NCBI RefSeq assembly: GCF_000004075.3
Contig: NC_026657.2
Location: 682,001 to 746,000, forward strand
Source of the DNA: Cucumis sativus
Taxonomy: Eukaryota; Streptophyta; Magnoliopsida; Cucurbitales; Cucurbitaceae
Direction: 5' to 3'
DNA: 64,000 nucleotides
Position 1 is the stretch's first letter. Each line of letters starts with the position of its first letter. Both the position numbers and the translations under genes were made by a program. Shown here in pieces: positions 38,531 to 48,400 of this stretch. Below the pieces are notes generated by a model. The model was not told the origin of the DNA. It was given only the letters and a program-made list of their open reading frames with translations, and did no database searches.

Positions 38531-40629
38531 CTAGTTAACCCTTGATATTGATTTTCTTATAGGAAAAGGGCTCAATAAACTCATCTTGAAACAGTAATCT
38601 AGTGCAACAGCAGCACAAATAAATATGTAAAGGTTTTCAGATACATACACAGCTGCATCAATAACATGTGAAGAGAAACTCTCAGCACTCAACTCCAAAG
38701 GGACTCCACCATCTAGTGTTGCAAGACCTGGATTTGTCAACAATATAACACTTCATCAATCCTCACTGTTTTGAATAAATTTGATTTGTCTTGTAAGTAT
38801 TTGGTTTAGTTCAACAGTTTGGAGAATGGAGATCAAATCATTGATCTATGAGATGGTACGTAATTGATATCTTTAACCACTGAATTGTTCTCTGATTGGC
38901 CAAATAAATCAATTATTTAGATCCTATTTGGTGATCATTTGGGTTTTGAAAAGCAAGTCTAATGCCTCTCAATTTCTAACACTTTCTTAAGTAAAAGATT
39001 TGAATTTTTAGTCAAATTCCAAAAATAAAAACATGTTTTTAAAAACTATTTTTATGGCTTGTTTGTTGAAAACAATAATAGAAAGTATATAACAAAGATA
39101 GAAATTTAGAGTGAAAGAAGTGTTAGTAGGCTTAATTTTCAAAAACTAAAAACCAAATATAAAATGGTTAATAAAGAAGATCTAATTTAATCAGCTACTT
39201 TCGATACCTTTAACGAAGCCAAAAGCGGCAAATGTTCCAGTCTTGAGTTGAATATTATCCAAGTCTCTCCTTATTGTGTATCGGAAAGTAACTCCAAACA
39301 AGGCACAGCTAATAAATGTGATAGCTGTAGGGAGTAGAAGCTGAGAAGTGCTGTTCACTTGATTAAGAAAGATTGGCAGTCCAGCAAGTGTGCCAACAAT
39401 GGCTGATATGGAGGCTGCTTTTACAGACTCAAATCTCTCTTCATCTCTGTCAAGTCCTCCATCTTCTCCATCTCTTATAGCATTTCCACCCTCGCTTTGA
39501 GCAAGAGAGCGCTCGGCCTCCTCAATCATCCCTCTTGCCTCCAATATCTCCTTTTGGCATTCTTCAATCTTGAATAAGAAAAATGACCCACATGTTAGTA
39601 TTATGTTGTTGACATCAATACTATTGTTATTTGGAAACAACATGCATAATTGACTTCACTAAGTGAAGGATTTTAGTTGCTACTCAACCCCATTGGTTAT
39701 ACAACAGTTCAAAATGATCGAGTAAGGAGGATTACTGCATCAAATAAAGTAAAGTTGACCATTTCTTTTTTCTCTAATCAACCCCAAGAGAAATTTGCTG
39801 TAATAAAATTTTTTAAGCACTTCAAAAATCAATCCAAATAGGTTGCTCTTCATCAGATAGCTTCCAAGATAGAAGGATTCCCATTTCACTAATTACAGTT
39901 CTAAACGGCCTCAAAGAGAAGAAACTTGCACAATGCACTCTAGAGCATCCTAGAGCATCCTCAATTTCTTGCTTTGCATTCAAACAGATTTAACAAGAGT
40001 ATGAGTATGCAAATAATTGATTAACAGACCTCTGAAGCTTTGTTTTCCTCACAGGGAAATAGCAAAAGATTAGGTAACAAATTAATTAAACAAACCGTGA
40101 GCTGGTTAATAAATATAATCCTTGAATCCTAGAGCACCCTTGATTTCTTGGTGTGCATTAAGATATATCATGAAAGAGAATGAACAAACACTATTGCACA
40201 ACAGAAGTATCTAAAAGATCAACAAACCTCGGATGCTCTATTTTCAAGCTGGCTAACATAATCCTTGAACCGTTTAAGCTCAAGTTCCTGTTTCTCAATC
40301 TCAGCAAGCTGTTTTTTCGCGATTTCAACTCTCATCGACGCCTTCTCCAAGCCATCGAGCAAACTCCTATTCTCTTCCCTATTCAAAAGCTCCTCAACTT
40401 GTTCACCAACCATGCTGGACAGAGCATTCTTCAAACTGAAATCGTTTTGAGCTTGATCGTTGGATTCCGATGTACATTTCAGGATTTTGAGACGCGGTGT
40501 TGAGAAACCTAAACGTTTGTGGCAGATTTTAGTGGAGGAAGGGTGGGATTTGAGAAAGTTTGTGGAGATTGGGGGAAGATGAATTGGATTTGAAGAAGAA
40601 AGAATTGAAAGTTTGATTGTTGCAGCCAT
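38531..40629 (-). CDS. Plastid-targeted coiled-coil membrane protein of unknown function, 3 exons, 319 aa
   Basis: I do not recognise a named family. Exons: 40228-40629, 39208-39568, 38531-38727; frames join exactly at SE/IEE and in the Gly of KG/LATLDGG. The first ~50 residues are Ser/Thr/Pro-rich, basic and almost free of acidic residues, like a chloroplast transit peptide. Residues about 75-160 are Glu/Lys-rich and probably coiled coil (ASMRVEIAKKQLAEIEKQEL; EECQKEILEARGMIEEAERS). Three likely membrane spans follow: about 186-203 (ASISAIVGTLAGLPIFL), 211-230 (LLLPTAITFISCALFGVTF) and 285-301 (ENLYIFICAAVALDYC). The conserved-looking C-terminal stretch has LDGGVPLELSAESF and LLSPFPIRKS. Thylakoid or inner-envelope location is an inference. 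An in-frame ATG nine codons upstream would add MHSQEKRKR, which fits a transit peptide less well. Confidence 0.82.
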
Positions 40630-41269
40630 TCTCTTCCTCTTTTCTTGGCTGTGCAAATGAAAGAAGAAACAAAGATATCTCTATTCTTTTTACTCCACAA
40701 ATTTGTGAACCTTTCTCCCATAATATCTATATGTGTGTGAATATAATATATATCATTCATATCCCGAATACCTTACATGCACTTCAACTAATTTTACGAA
40801 AAAACTTATAAGAAATTTAAGAATTTTAATCTCTTACTTATAGTAATATACCGAGTCAAAGCTATAAAACTATCTTTAATTTTCTTTCCATCATCTATGA
40901 CATTGATATGTTGTGAATGTTAGATGTAGGTGAGTGAAGAGCGAGAGTGAGACGTGACAAGAGAGGAAATTGAAAGAAATAGGTGGCCAAGAGAACGAGG
41001 AGAAACAAATAATTAAGTTATTTTTGGTCGCAGACTAAGTTATAAGTGTTCCCATTAGATTAAATAGATGCCATTTTTATATATATTTTACGAATATTTG
41101 TAAAAAATATTGAGATATCTGTTATATTAAACCCTTTGTTTACAACGTAAGTAGTTAGAATTGATAGCAATTTTGAGAATAATATCAATGATAGATAAAT
41201 ATTTACAATGATAATTCAGTTACGTTATATTTATCACTTTTTGAGTGTTTAAATATTTGAGTGTTTAAA

Positions 41270-41400
41270 TATTTTAAAAAATAGTAAAATAAATAAAAAT
41301 ATTTTATAGCAAAATTTTGGATTATATCACTGTAGACGATAAATTTTGGTATAAATTGTAAATATTTTGTAAAATTTGAGAAAGTATATTTAAATTTAAA
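41270..41400 (-). mobile_element. MITE-like element, copy C (reverse orientation, partial)
   Basis: Starts TTTTAAAAAATAGTAAAATA and continues with an A-rich run to TATAGCAAAATTTTGGA, the reverse complement of the right half of copies A and B. The far end is eroded. It lies inside the divergent promoter, 180-310 bp upstream of the aldolase start. Confidence 0.5.
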
Positions 41401-41484
41401 ATTTAACTCAAAATTTAAAACCTAAAAGAAAATGATTTTAAAGTATAGAATGGAAATATGATATTTTAACCCAAAAATAATACT

Positions 41485-41497
41485 AAAACCCTAAACC
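41485..41497 (+). promoter_or_regulatory. Telo-box (AAACCCTAA) upstream of the aldolase gene
   Basis: AAAACCCTAAACC lies about 85 bp before the start codon. Telo-boxes are common near plant transcription starts of housekeeping and plastid-biogenesis genes. Recognised by motif and position only. Confidence 0.55.
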
Positions 41498-41578
41498 AAA
41501 GTCATCTTCTTCCTCACACACTGCTCTAACTGACAAAAGTGAGAATTCACTAAACTGATCTCCTCTGCTCTCCCAACA

Positions 41579-42670
41579 ATGGCTATTCCCTCTTCTTTCG
41601 CCATTACTGCTCCATTCATTTCTTCTTCCAAGCTTCACCCCATTTCCAAATCCCTCTCCTTCTCCACCCCATTTTCCAAATCCCTCTCCTTCTCTACTCC
41701 ATTTCCCAAATCCTCTTCTTTCAGAACCCTATTACCCGTTTCCTCCTCTAACCCCTCAAATCCTTCTCCCATTGACTCCTCAGACTCCTTCGCCGACACA
41801 TTGCCCGCCGTCAATCGTACATTGAAGTCCCGTCTCCGTAATGGCGACACCCTCTATGGCATCTTCCTCCTCTCCTTCTCCCCTTCTCTCGCTGAGATCG
41901 CGGGATTTTCCGGCTACGACTTTGTCGTCGTCGACATGGAGCACGGTTACGGCGGAATCTCTGACGCTCTCCCTTGTCTCCACGCTCTCGCCGCCGCACA
42001 AACTCCAGCCATTCTCCGGATCCCAGAGAATTCTGCCACCTGGGCCAAAAAAGCCTTAGATTTAGGCCCTCAAGGGATCATGTTTCCGATGATTGATTCC
42101 TCTAAAGAAGCGAAAAAGGCTGTTTCATATTGCAGATTCCCACCCGCCGGAGTCCGAGGATCGGCCCATCCGGTGGTTAGAGCGTCAAAATACGGCATTG
42201 ACGAAGGCTATTTAACTAACTACGAGGACGAATTGCTGATTATGTGTCAAGTGGAATCGGAGCAAGCAGTGAAGAAGATAGATGAGATAATGGAAGTTGA
42301 TGGGGTTGATTGTATTCAAATGGGGCCATTGGATATGAGTGGAAGCATGGGATATCTATGGGATCCTGGTCATAAGAAGGTGAAGGAGCTGATGAGAAAA
42401 GCAGAAATGGCTGTTCTGGAGAGCCAAATTGAAAATGGTGAGAAGGGTTCTTTCCTTTGTGGTTTCTCAATGCCTCATGATGGGCCAATTGACATGAAAA
42501 GGCGTGGATATCAGATGATTTCTGGAGCTGTTGATTTGGGTTTGTTTCGTAGTGCTGCTGTTGAGGATGTAAGGAAGTTTAGAATGAGTGAAATGGATAG
42601 CTCTGAGGACGAAAATCAACCTCTCACTCACAAGGAAGAGGATGAAGAAGATAAGTATTGGAGTGAATGA
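41579..42670 (+). CDS. Plastid HpcH/HpaI aldolase-family protein, single exon, 363 aa
   Basis: Class II aldolase of the HpcH/HpaI (PEP-pyruvate-like TIM barrel) family, related to bacterial 4-hydroxy-2-oxo-heptanedioate and 2-dehydro-3-deoxyglucarate aldolases, which make retro-aldol cuts giving pyruvate. The plant substrate is not known to me. Residues 1-70 are Ser/Pro-rich and free of acidic residues up to about 65 (transit peptide). Family residues are present: DMEHGYGG with H122, LRIPEN with R147, MCQVESE with metal ligand E226, and MGPLDMSGSMG with metal ligand D252. AGVRGSAHPVVRAS is also typical. An acidic tail (EDENQPLTHKEEDEEDKYW) extends beyond bacterial enzymes. Intronless. An AATAAA at 42732-42737 is a plausible poly(A) signal. 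The Arabidopsis counterpart is, from memory, At4g10750. Confidence 0.9.
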   Translation: MAIPSSFAITAPFISSSKLHPISKSLSFSTPFSKSLSFSTPFPKSSSFRTLLPVSSSNPSNPSPIDSSDSFADTLPAVNRTLKSRLRNGDTLYGIFLLSFSPSLAEIAGFSGYDFVVVDMEHGYGGISDALPCLHALAAAQTPAILRIPENSATWAKKALDLGPQGIMFPMIDSSKEAKKAVSYCRFPPAGVRGSAHPVVRASKYGIDEGYLTNYEDELLIMCQVESEQAVKKIDEIMEVDGVDCIQMGPLDMSGSMGYLWDPGHKKVKELMRKAEMAVLESQIENGEKGSFLCGFSMPHDGPIDMKRRGYQMISGAVDLGLFRSAAVEDVRKFRMSEMDSSEDENQPLTHKEEDEEDKYWSE

Positions 42671-42731
42671 AACCACTTTTTTGTTTTCCCTTTTTTTGAC
42701 AATCCTTGATCTTTTTAGTTCGAGTACATAG

Positions 42732-42737
42732 AATAAA
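42732..42737 (+). terminator. Putative poly(A) signal of the aldolase gene
   Basis: AATAAA 62 bp after the stop codon, in a T-rich 3' UTR. Position and motif only. Confidence 0.45.
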
Positions 42738-43042
42738 GCTTTGAGTTGCATTTCTTGATGGTTTTATTGTGAATTATGCTCATATGTAGGAACATATGCC
42801 TTTTCTAATCTGTTCAGTTTCTGTATGTACAGACATTTTCAGTTTTACTTTTTCTGGTCTGCTGAAACTCCCCCTCATAGCCTAGCTTTCGGCTTCTCTA
42901 TGCATTTGCCATTTAGTTTTACATCTTCATCTTGTTATAGGATTGGTAATCATGGACTGAAATTAGCACCGTATTCTATAACAAGGCCATGTGAAAGAAG
43001 ACAGGTTGGCTTTGATTGCTCTCTGTTCTCATTGGTCAGGAT

Positions 43043-43048
43043 CACGTG
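43043..43048 (+). promoter_or_regulatory. G-box (CACGTG) upstream of the ENODL8-like gene
   Basis: A CACGTG core about 300 bp before the start codon, flanked on both sides by ATTGG (inverted CCAAT) at about 43031 and 43055. Typical bHLH/bZIP and NF-Y sites; function is inferred only. Confidence 0.35.
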
Positions 43049-43345
43049 CCATGATTGGTCAATGTTTGTTTCTTTTCCCCATCTTAGCCCTCTGAAATAC
43101 AAAATATAGAGCAGCCTAGGAGTTTGAGAATGGGGGCATATTAGTAAAATCCCCTTTGAATTTCTGCCCCTTTTGCACCTCCTATGTTTGCTGCCATACT
43201 CTACAGCAGCAAGGTGTAATGTAAAAAACACCTTTTATTAAAAGGGTCCTCTTTGGCTCTCAAGAATCAGATTGAGTTGAGAAAGGAAAGGCGAAAAGAA
43301 AGTGGAGGTGGTGGATTTGAGATATTGAGACGAAGCTAAGCTATT

Positions 43346-44023
43346 ATGGAGATTCTTAAGAGCTCTAGATTTGGGTTTGTTCTTCAACTTGTGCTGTTAT
43401 TGCAGATCCATAATGTAATCTGTTATCAATACAAAGTTGGAGATTTGGATGCTTGGGGTATTCCCTCTTCAGAAAATTCACAGATCTACATGTATTGGTC
43501 TAAATATCACTCTCTTAAGATTGGTGATTCTCTCAGTAAGTGCTTCTTCCCTTTTTCTACTTCCTTCTCTCCTTCCACAAACTTTCATTTCTGATTTTCA
43601 TGGCGGCTTGCAGTGTTCTTGTACCCACCAAGCCAAGATTCAGTGATTCAAGTTACAAAAGAATCTTACAACAGTTGTAACCTCAAGGATCCAATCTTGT
43701 ACATGAAAGATGGCAACTCTCTTTTCAATATTACTGATTATGGGGATTTGTTCTTCATAAGTGGAGATGCTGGTCATTGTGAGAAGAATCAAAAACTCCA
43801 TATTTCTGTTCTTTCTGGAAATGGTTCTTCTGCAAGTGCTCCTTCTTCTGATGGTTCACTTCCTGAGATTTCTCCCTCTTACCCCACAGTTTTTGGTGGA
43901 ATCCCAGCAGCCCCAAGTGCCAATTCCAGTGCTTCATCTTCCTCTTTGCCTACAAAAAGCCTTCTTCTTCCTTCTGCTTTCATTGCTGCAGCTTTTTCTG
44001 GACTTGTAGCTTTGATTGCTTGA
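43346..44023 (+). CDS. Early nodulin-like phytocyanin (ENODL8-like), 2 exons, 199 aa
   Basis: Secreted, probably GPI-anchored plasma-membrane/cell-wall protein. Exons 43346-43535 and 43614-44023, with the 78-bp intron inside the Met codon of DSL/MFLYPP. Signal peptide about 1-26 (hydrophobic FVLQLVLLLQ, cut near NVIC/YQY). The phytocyanin domain (27-130) includes YHSLKIGDSL, the disulfide pair C85/C119 and GHCEKNQKLHISV. By alignment with stellacyanin, the copper ligands His and Cys are replaced (D72, S113), so copper is not expected to bind, as usual for ENODLs. Then comes a Ser/Pro/Ala-rich arabinogalactan-like stretch and a hydrophobic C-terminal tail fitting a GPI signal. The motif set (VGDLDAWGIP, DPILYMKDGNSLFN) best resembles Arabidopsis ENODL8. 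Confidence 0.9.
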
Positions 44024-45403
44024 GTTCAAGATTGAGGTTTAGGGAATTCTTTTGCACAATCATTGTCACTATACTGTTGTTTTCAGATGAAATTTGAATA
44101 CCAATGATGTTTAAATTATAAATTACACTTTTGCTTTTGCTTTGGATGTGTAAGTTTTGCATTCTTTGACGGTGCTGCTTTCTTTGGAGAGATGGTTATT
44201 TTGAAGTTGTAAAACACATTCTCACGCCGCCCCATAAATTTGGTCGTGGCATTTCGAATTTTCATATGCCAGCCAGCTATGCTATGCTATATGCCCAAAT
44301 GTGGATCTCAACTTCCTTGTTGAACTGTTTCCCATCACAATATAATTTAACCGACATGTAAAGCCTAAATATATTATATTCATAAACATAAATAGTTTTA
44401 TAAGGTTGTAAGGTGGTGGGGTATAAGGTGGCGATCTTAGCACTAAAAACAAAGAGTTGGAGTCATAATAATTATAAGAACATAATTGAAGGATTTAGCA
44501 TGAATAATAAGGGGAGAAATGGGAGTATTTTGGTAAAAAAAATGAGTTATACGCACAACGAGACAATATCCTCCTCAAACCAACGAACAAATAGTTCAAT
44601 CTAACAGTCCTAAATTACTCAAATTGCCAAACACTTCTCAAGCGATCAATTTACTTCTTCGTTATATTTCAATTAAAATATAGTCAATTATAATTGTGTT
44701 TCTTCGATACTCAAATCTCACACGGTTCGTTGTTGTAAAAGATCTTTATATACTAGTATGGTGTCAAACTTGCAAGTACGAGAGTACATAAGTTTTTGGA
44801 GTTGACTATTTATTATTTATATTTTCTAATAGTCACATGGGATTGCACATTTTTTACACTAATGACTATAAGCGACGAATTGAGTGTAGCTCTTGAGGCT
44901 TGACTTTTATCTTCATAGTTGGACAGAAAATCAAATAACCCTCGCTACATAATTTTAATATTTCTTTCCATATACTTTGTTTTAGTTATATGATCATTCA
45001 GTTCTTCCTAAACTAAACATAATTTCAAAGCTATACAAATGGTTGAAAGGCACGAAAAAATATATATAAAAACAGAGGGTCATTTAACTAAAGAGGTATG
45101 ATCAAATTTAAGTTAAAGATAAAGCGTTAAATTTGGATAGATCCACTCTTCAAACGTAATCTTTCGCCACTTAAGTGACGGATGGCATCACAAAATTCTC
45201 TAATCTTATTGACATCTACTTCTCATTTCACCTTACTTTGTTAGGTGTAAACATTGGAACATACAGATACCATTACAAAAATAATATGAAGAAGAAAGAA
45301 AGAAAGACAAAGCATACAATCGCAAATAAAACTACAATAAGATGATACAGAAGAGGTAAAAAGGCTCATATAGTTCTAAAGGTAAGGTTAGAGTGGATTT
45401 GAT
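44024..45403. other. Convergent intergenic region between ENODL8-like and MTA genes
   Basis: 1.4 kb containing the 3' UTRs of both genes. No supported coding feature; the ORF at 44413-44604 has no family signal. Confidence 0.55.
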
Positions 45404-48400
45404 TCAGTTAATCGTGTCAACTCCTACTGCAATCGCTTTATCTGGGGTACCTGCTGCTGCTGCTGAATATGGGACCTCAGGAATTGTAGGGTCCCCTCCA
45501 TATGGTGGCTTTGATTCTGATACTGCAAAGGGACTCCTCATTTGGGCAGCCCCAGAATCAATTTCCATGGAAGCCCTTGGAGGAGACGACGGTTGAACCT
45601 CCACATTTGGATATGCAGCCTTGAACCTTGCTCTTAGCCCTTCATCAACCAATCGCACTCCACTCAATTGATTACCAAGAGATATCCACCTGCAGAAATC
45701 GAAGCAGAAACAATATTTACCATCACTTTCAGAGTAGGAAGTATGGATATGGATACCAATACGACAAGGTAAGAACTAGATGAAACAAAATATATATTAT
45801 ATACAAGAAAAGCCACAGCCAACAAGTTTACACATTTATATGGTTTAGAAAATGAATTTGATACACGTTTCAATCTCAATCTCAATCTCAACACATGTCA
45901 AACAAATATAAAACTTATATTTATTGATACATGTTTAACAAGTGCCCGAGTGTCCAAGTGTCCAACATGAGTCAAACACAAATGTAATAGCCAAACTAAA
46001 GCGTCAGAATAGCTTAGCTTAACATGAAGCCATCATTTTGTGAAGGCATTTTGTAAATGTGAACAAGTACTTTCACAATTATCGGTTTCTTGTGTACATG
46101 CCCATCAGTTTTTTTAGAACATAATCCATTTGGTTGCAAACTTGCAATGGTTTCATCTCTTGAAAAATGCTCTTTCGAAGTGTTTATGAAAGGAAAAATA
46201 TGGTAATGATAATACAAGTGAAACATACCCTGCATGAGTGTTGTGCATCCGAGCAAACAATTCTAGCTTTCTTGTTCTTGGACTTATCCTCTCAAGCAAA
46301 GGATACATCTGCAATGACATGTAACTATAGAGTATAAAACCCGAATTTCTCATCCATCGAACAAAGGAAAAAACTTTGACAAATTATCACTGTTCCTGTA
46401 GGCTGTAACATACGGACAATTTTGTGTAACCCCATGGCTCACCATTGTCCAGACTAATATTTTGTCCAACAAGATTCCAAGTGAACTTTTGGAGAAAAAA
46501 ACGGATGGGGAGGTTTTGCAAGAGATTGATATACGAACCTCGTCTGGTTTGCGGCTTGTTTCTCGAACCTCAGCAACTACAACATCTGTATCAATATTCC
46601 TGTTAACTTCTGGGTTTCCCTTTATTCCAACGAGGCAATGCTCCTTACTGTGATTGAGCCAGTGGCCTGTCCGCCCTGTTCTAATAATTCTTTGAAGTTG
46701 ATTTGTTTTAACCCATATAAGCTCCTCAACACGCTTGTATCCCCATAGTTCTAGACTGCAAAGGGAAAGTAATATGCTTGTGATCCAAATCAAATTTAGA
46801 AGTTCGGCACATTATTAAGTTCTCAGCAACAAATTAATGATTGTTAAGGAAAACACATTTTTTAAATATATATTGAACAAGATCGATGTCTTGTCCCCAA
46901 GGGAACTGCAGAACATAACGCACCATTCTCTTCCAAGTTCCATTGCACGTCCAGTAACCCAAAGAAAAATCAAACCATCAGTCTGAAGTGCAGGAACATT
47001 AAGATTGCGCATTTCATCATCAGCCATTGTCCCATAAGGCAATTCCATATGAATATCCCACGGTGGATCAGCCATAATCACACCAAATTGGCCCAAAATA
47101 TCCATTCTAAAATTACGAATATCACAGTTAATCCATTGTGGTTCACCAAGTTCCACCTCCGAACAATATTCAGCTCGCTGAGGCTTTAGTGATTTGGGAG
47201 GAGGAATGGATCCCGCTCCCATCAGCATAGGTGGTACATCTTGAATTGGATCGAGCTCATAATGAACATACTTGCATGTCTGGCAAAAATGCAACATAGC
47301 ATTATCATCAACACATTGATCAATGAAACTGTCTTCAAATATTGTGTGTGTATGTGTTCGTGTTGGGGGAAGGATTGTCCAAGACAAAAAGAAATTAGTA
47401 TTGATATTTCATTACCCATTCAATCCAATTGAGATTTCATTACCATTCAATCCTCATGAAATAAATATTACCTTCATGTGACGACAAGTATCAAGAAATG
47501 AGCAGTCACCCAGATTGATGTCTGTATGTGGAGCAATTATTCGCCGAAAATGAACCTGCAAAGTATTTAGGAAACAATTCAAAAGACTAATCTATGCATT
47601 TATGATGGGTACAACAATGTCAAACATTTTAACGCTGAACTAAGTTGGAGAATTTCTCCTTGAACAAGGACAAATATATTCTTTGTCAATTCTGAGGTTA
47701 CTTTTTCTTAAATATGGAGACTAAAGAATTACATGCACTGCATTTTTCTTTTTTTATAAAAAAAAAAGAATACAAAGCAAATATGATAAGAATTAATCAA
47801 GCCATTGAAGAAAGAAATGAAGGAGTAATGAAGTACAAGGAAGTGTAGTAAAGGTGATAAAAGTACTAATACAATTAAATTTACGAAAACTCATTAGCTG
47901 TTCGTTGGTGATTTAACAAGATATTGTAGCAAGGACCTGGGTTCAATCTCCCATAATGGCATTTCCTCTTCAATTAATATTGATTTCTATTTGTCGGATG
48001 GGACCTTCTAAGAATTTCAAGACAAGTGAGGAAGTGTTCAAAGTATTGATAGAATTTTATTTATTATAACCTATTAGCTGAAGCCTTTGGGTTGATGGGT
48101 GATGTAACCAAAGGCACCTATTGATAGCTCAAGAAATAGATGCATAATCCAGGAGGAACTGATAGTAGAAGTTTTTTTTAAACAATTTCACAGATAAATG
48201 AATTAGATACGGAAAGGAATCCCGATGCCTATTGGTGAACTACAAAAGATTCTCCAATTCAAAATAAAATAAAAAAGTGGAAGAGAAATGGGAGTTCATT
48301 GTTTGAAAATCTGAGTGTGGAGGTGGAGATGTGAATTTTTGAGGCAGGACCTAGACGAGTAACTGGATTAAATTGAATATTATTCATTGTTAATCATCTA

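Larger units (their letters stand above)
40630..41578. promoter_or_regulatory. Shared divergent promoter region, plastid membrane protein / aldolase
   Basis: 949 bp separate two head-to-head genes, both predicted plastid proteins. It holds a telo-box-like element next to the aldolase gene and an inverted MITE-like copy (about 41270-41400). Two TATA-like runs (near 40740-40755 and 41080-41090) are candidates only. Confidence 0.5.

Noticed and set aside
47935..47965. tRNA-like B box (GGGTTCAATCTCC) in MTA intron 2
   Set aside because: No A box at tRNA spacing and no cloverleaf; it fits better as part of a dispersed repeat.
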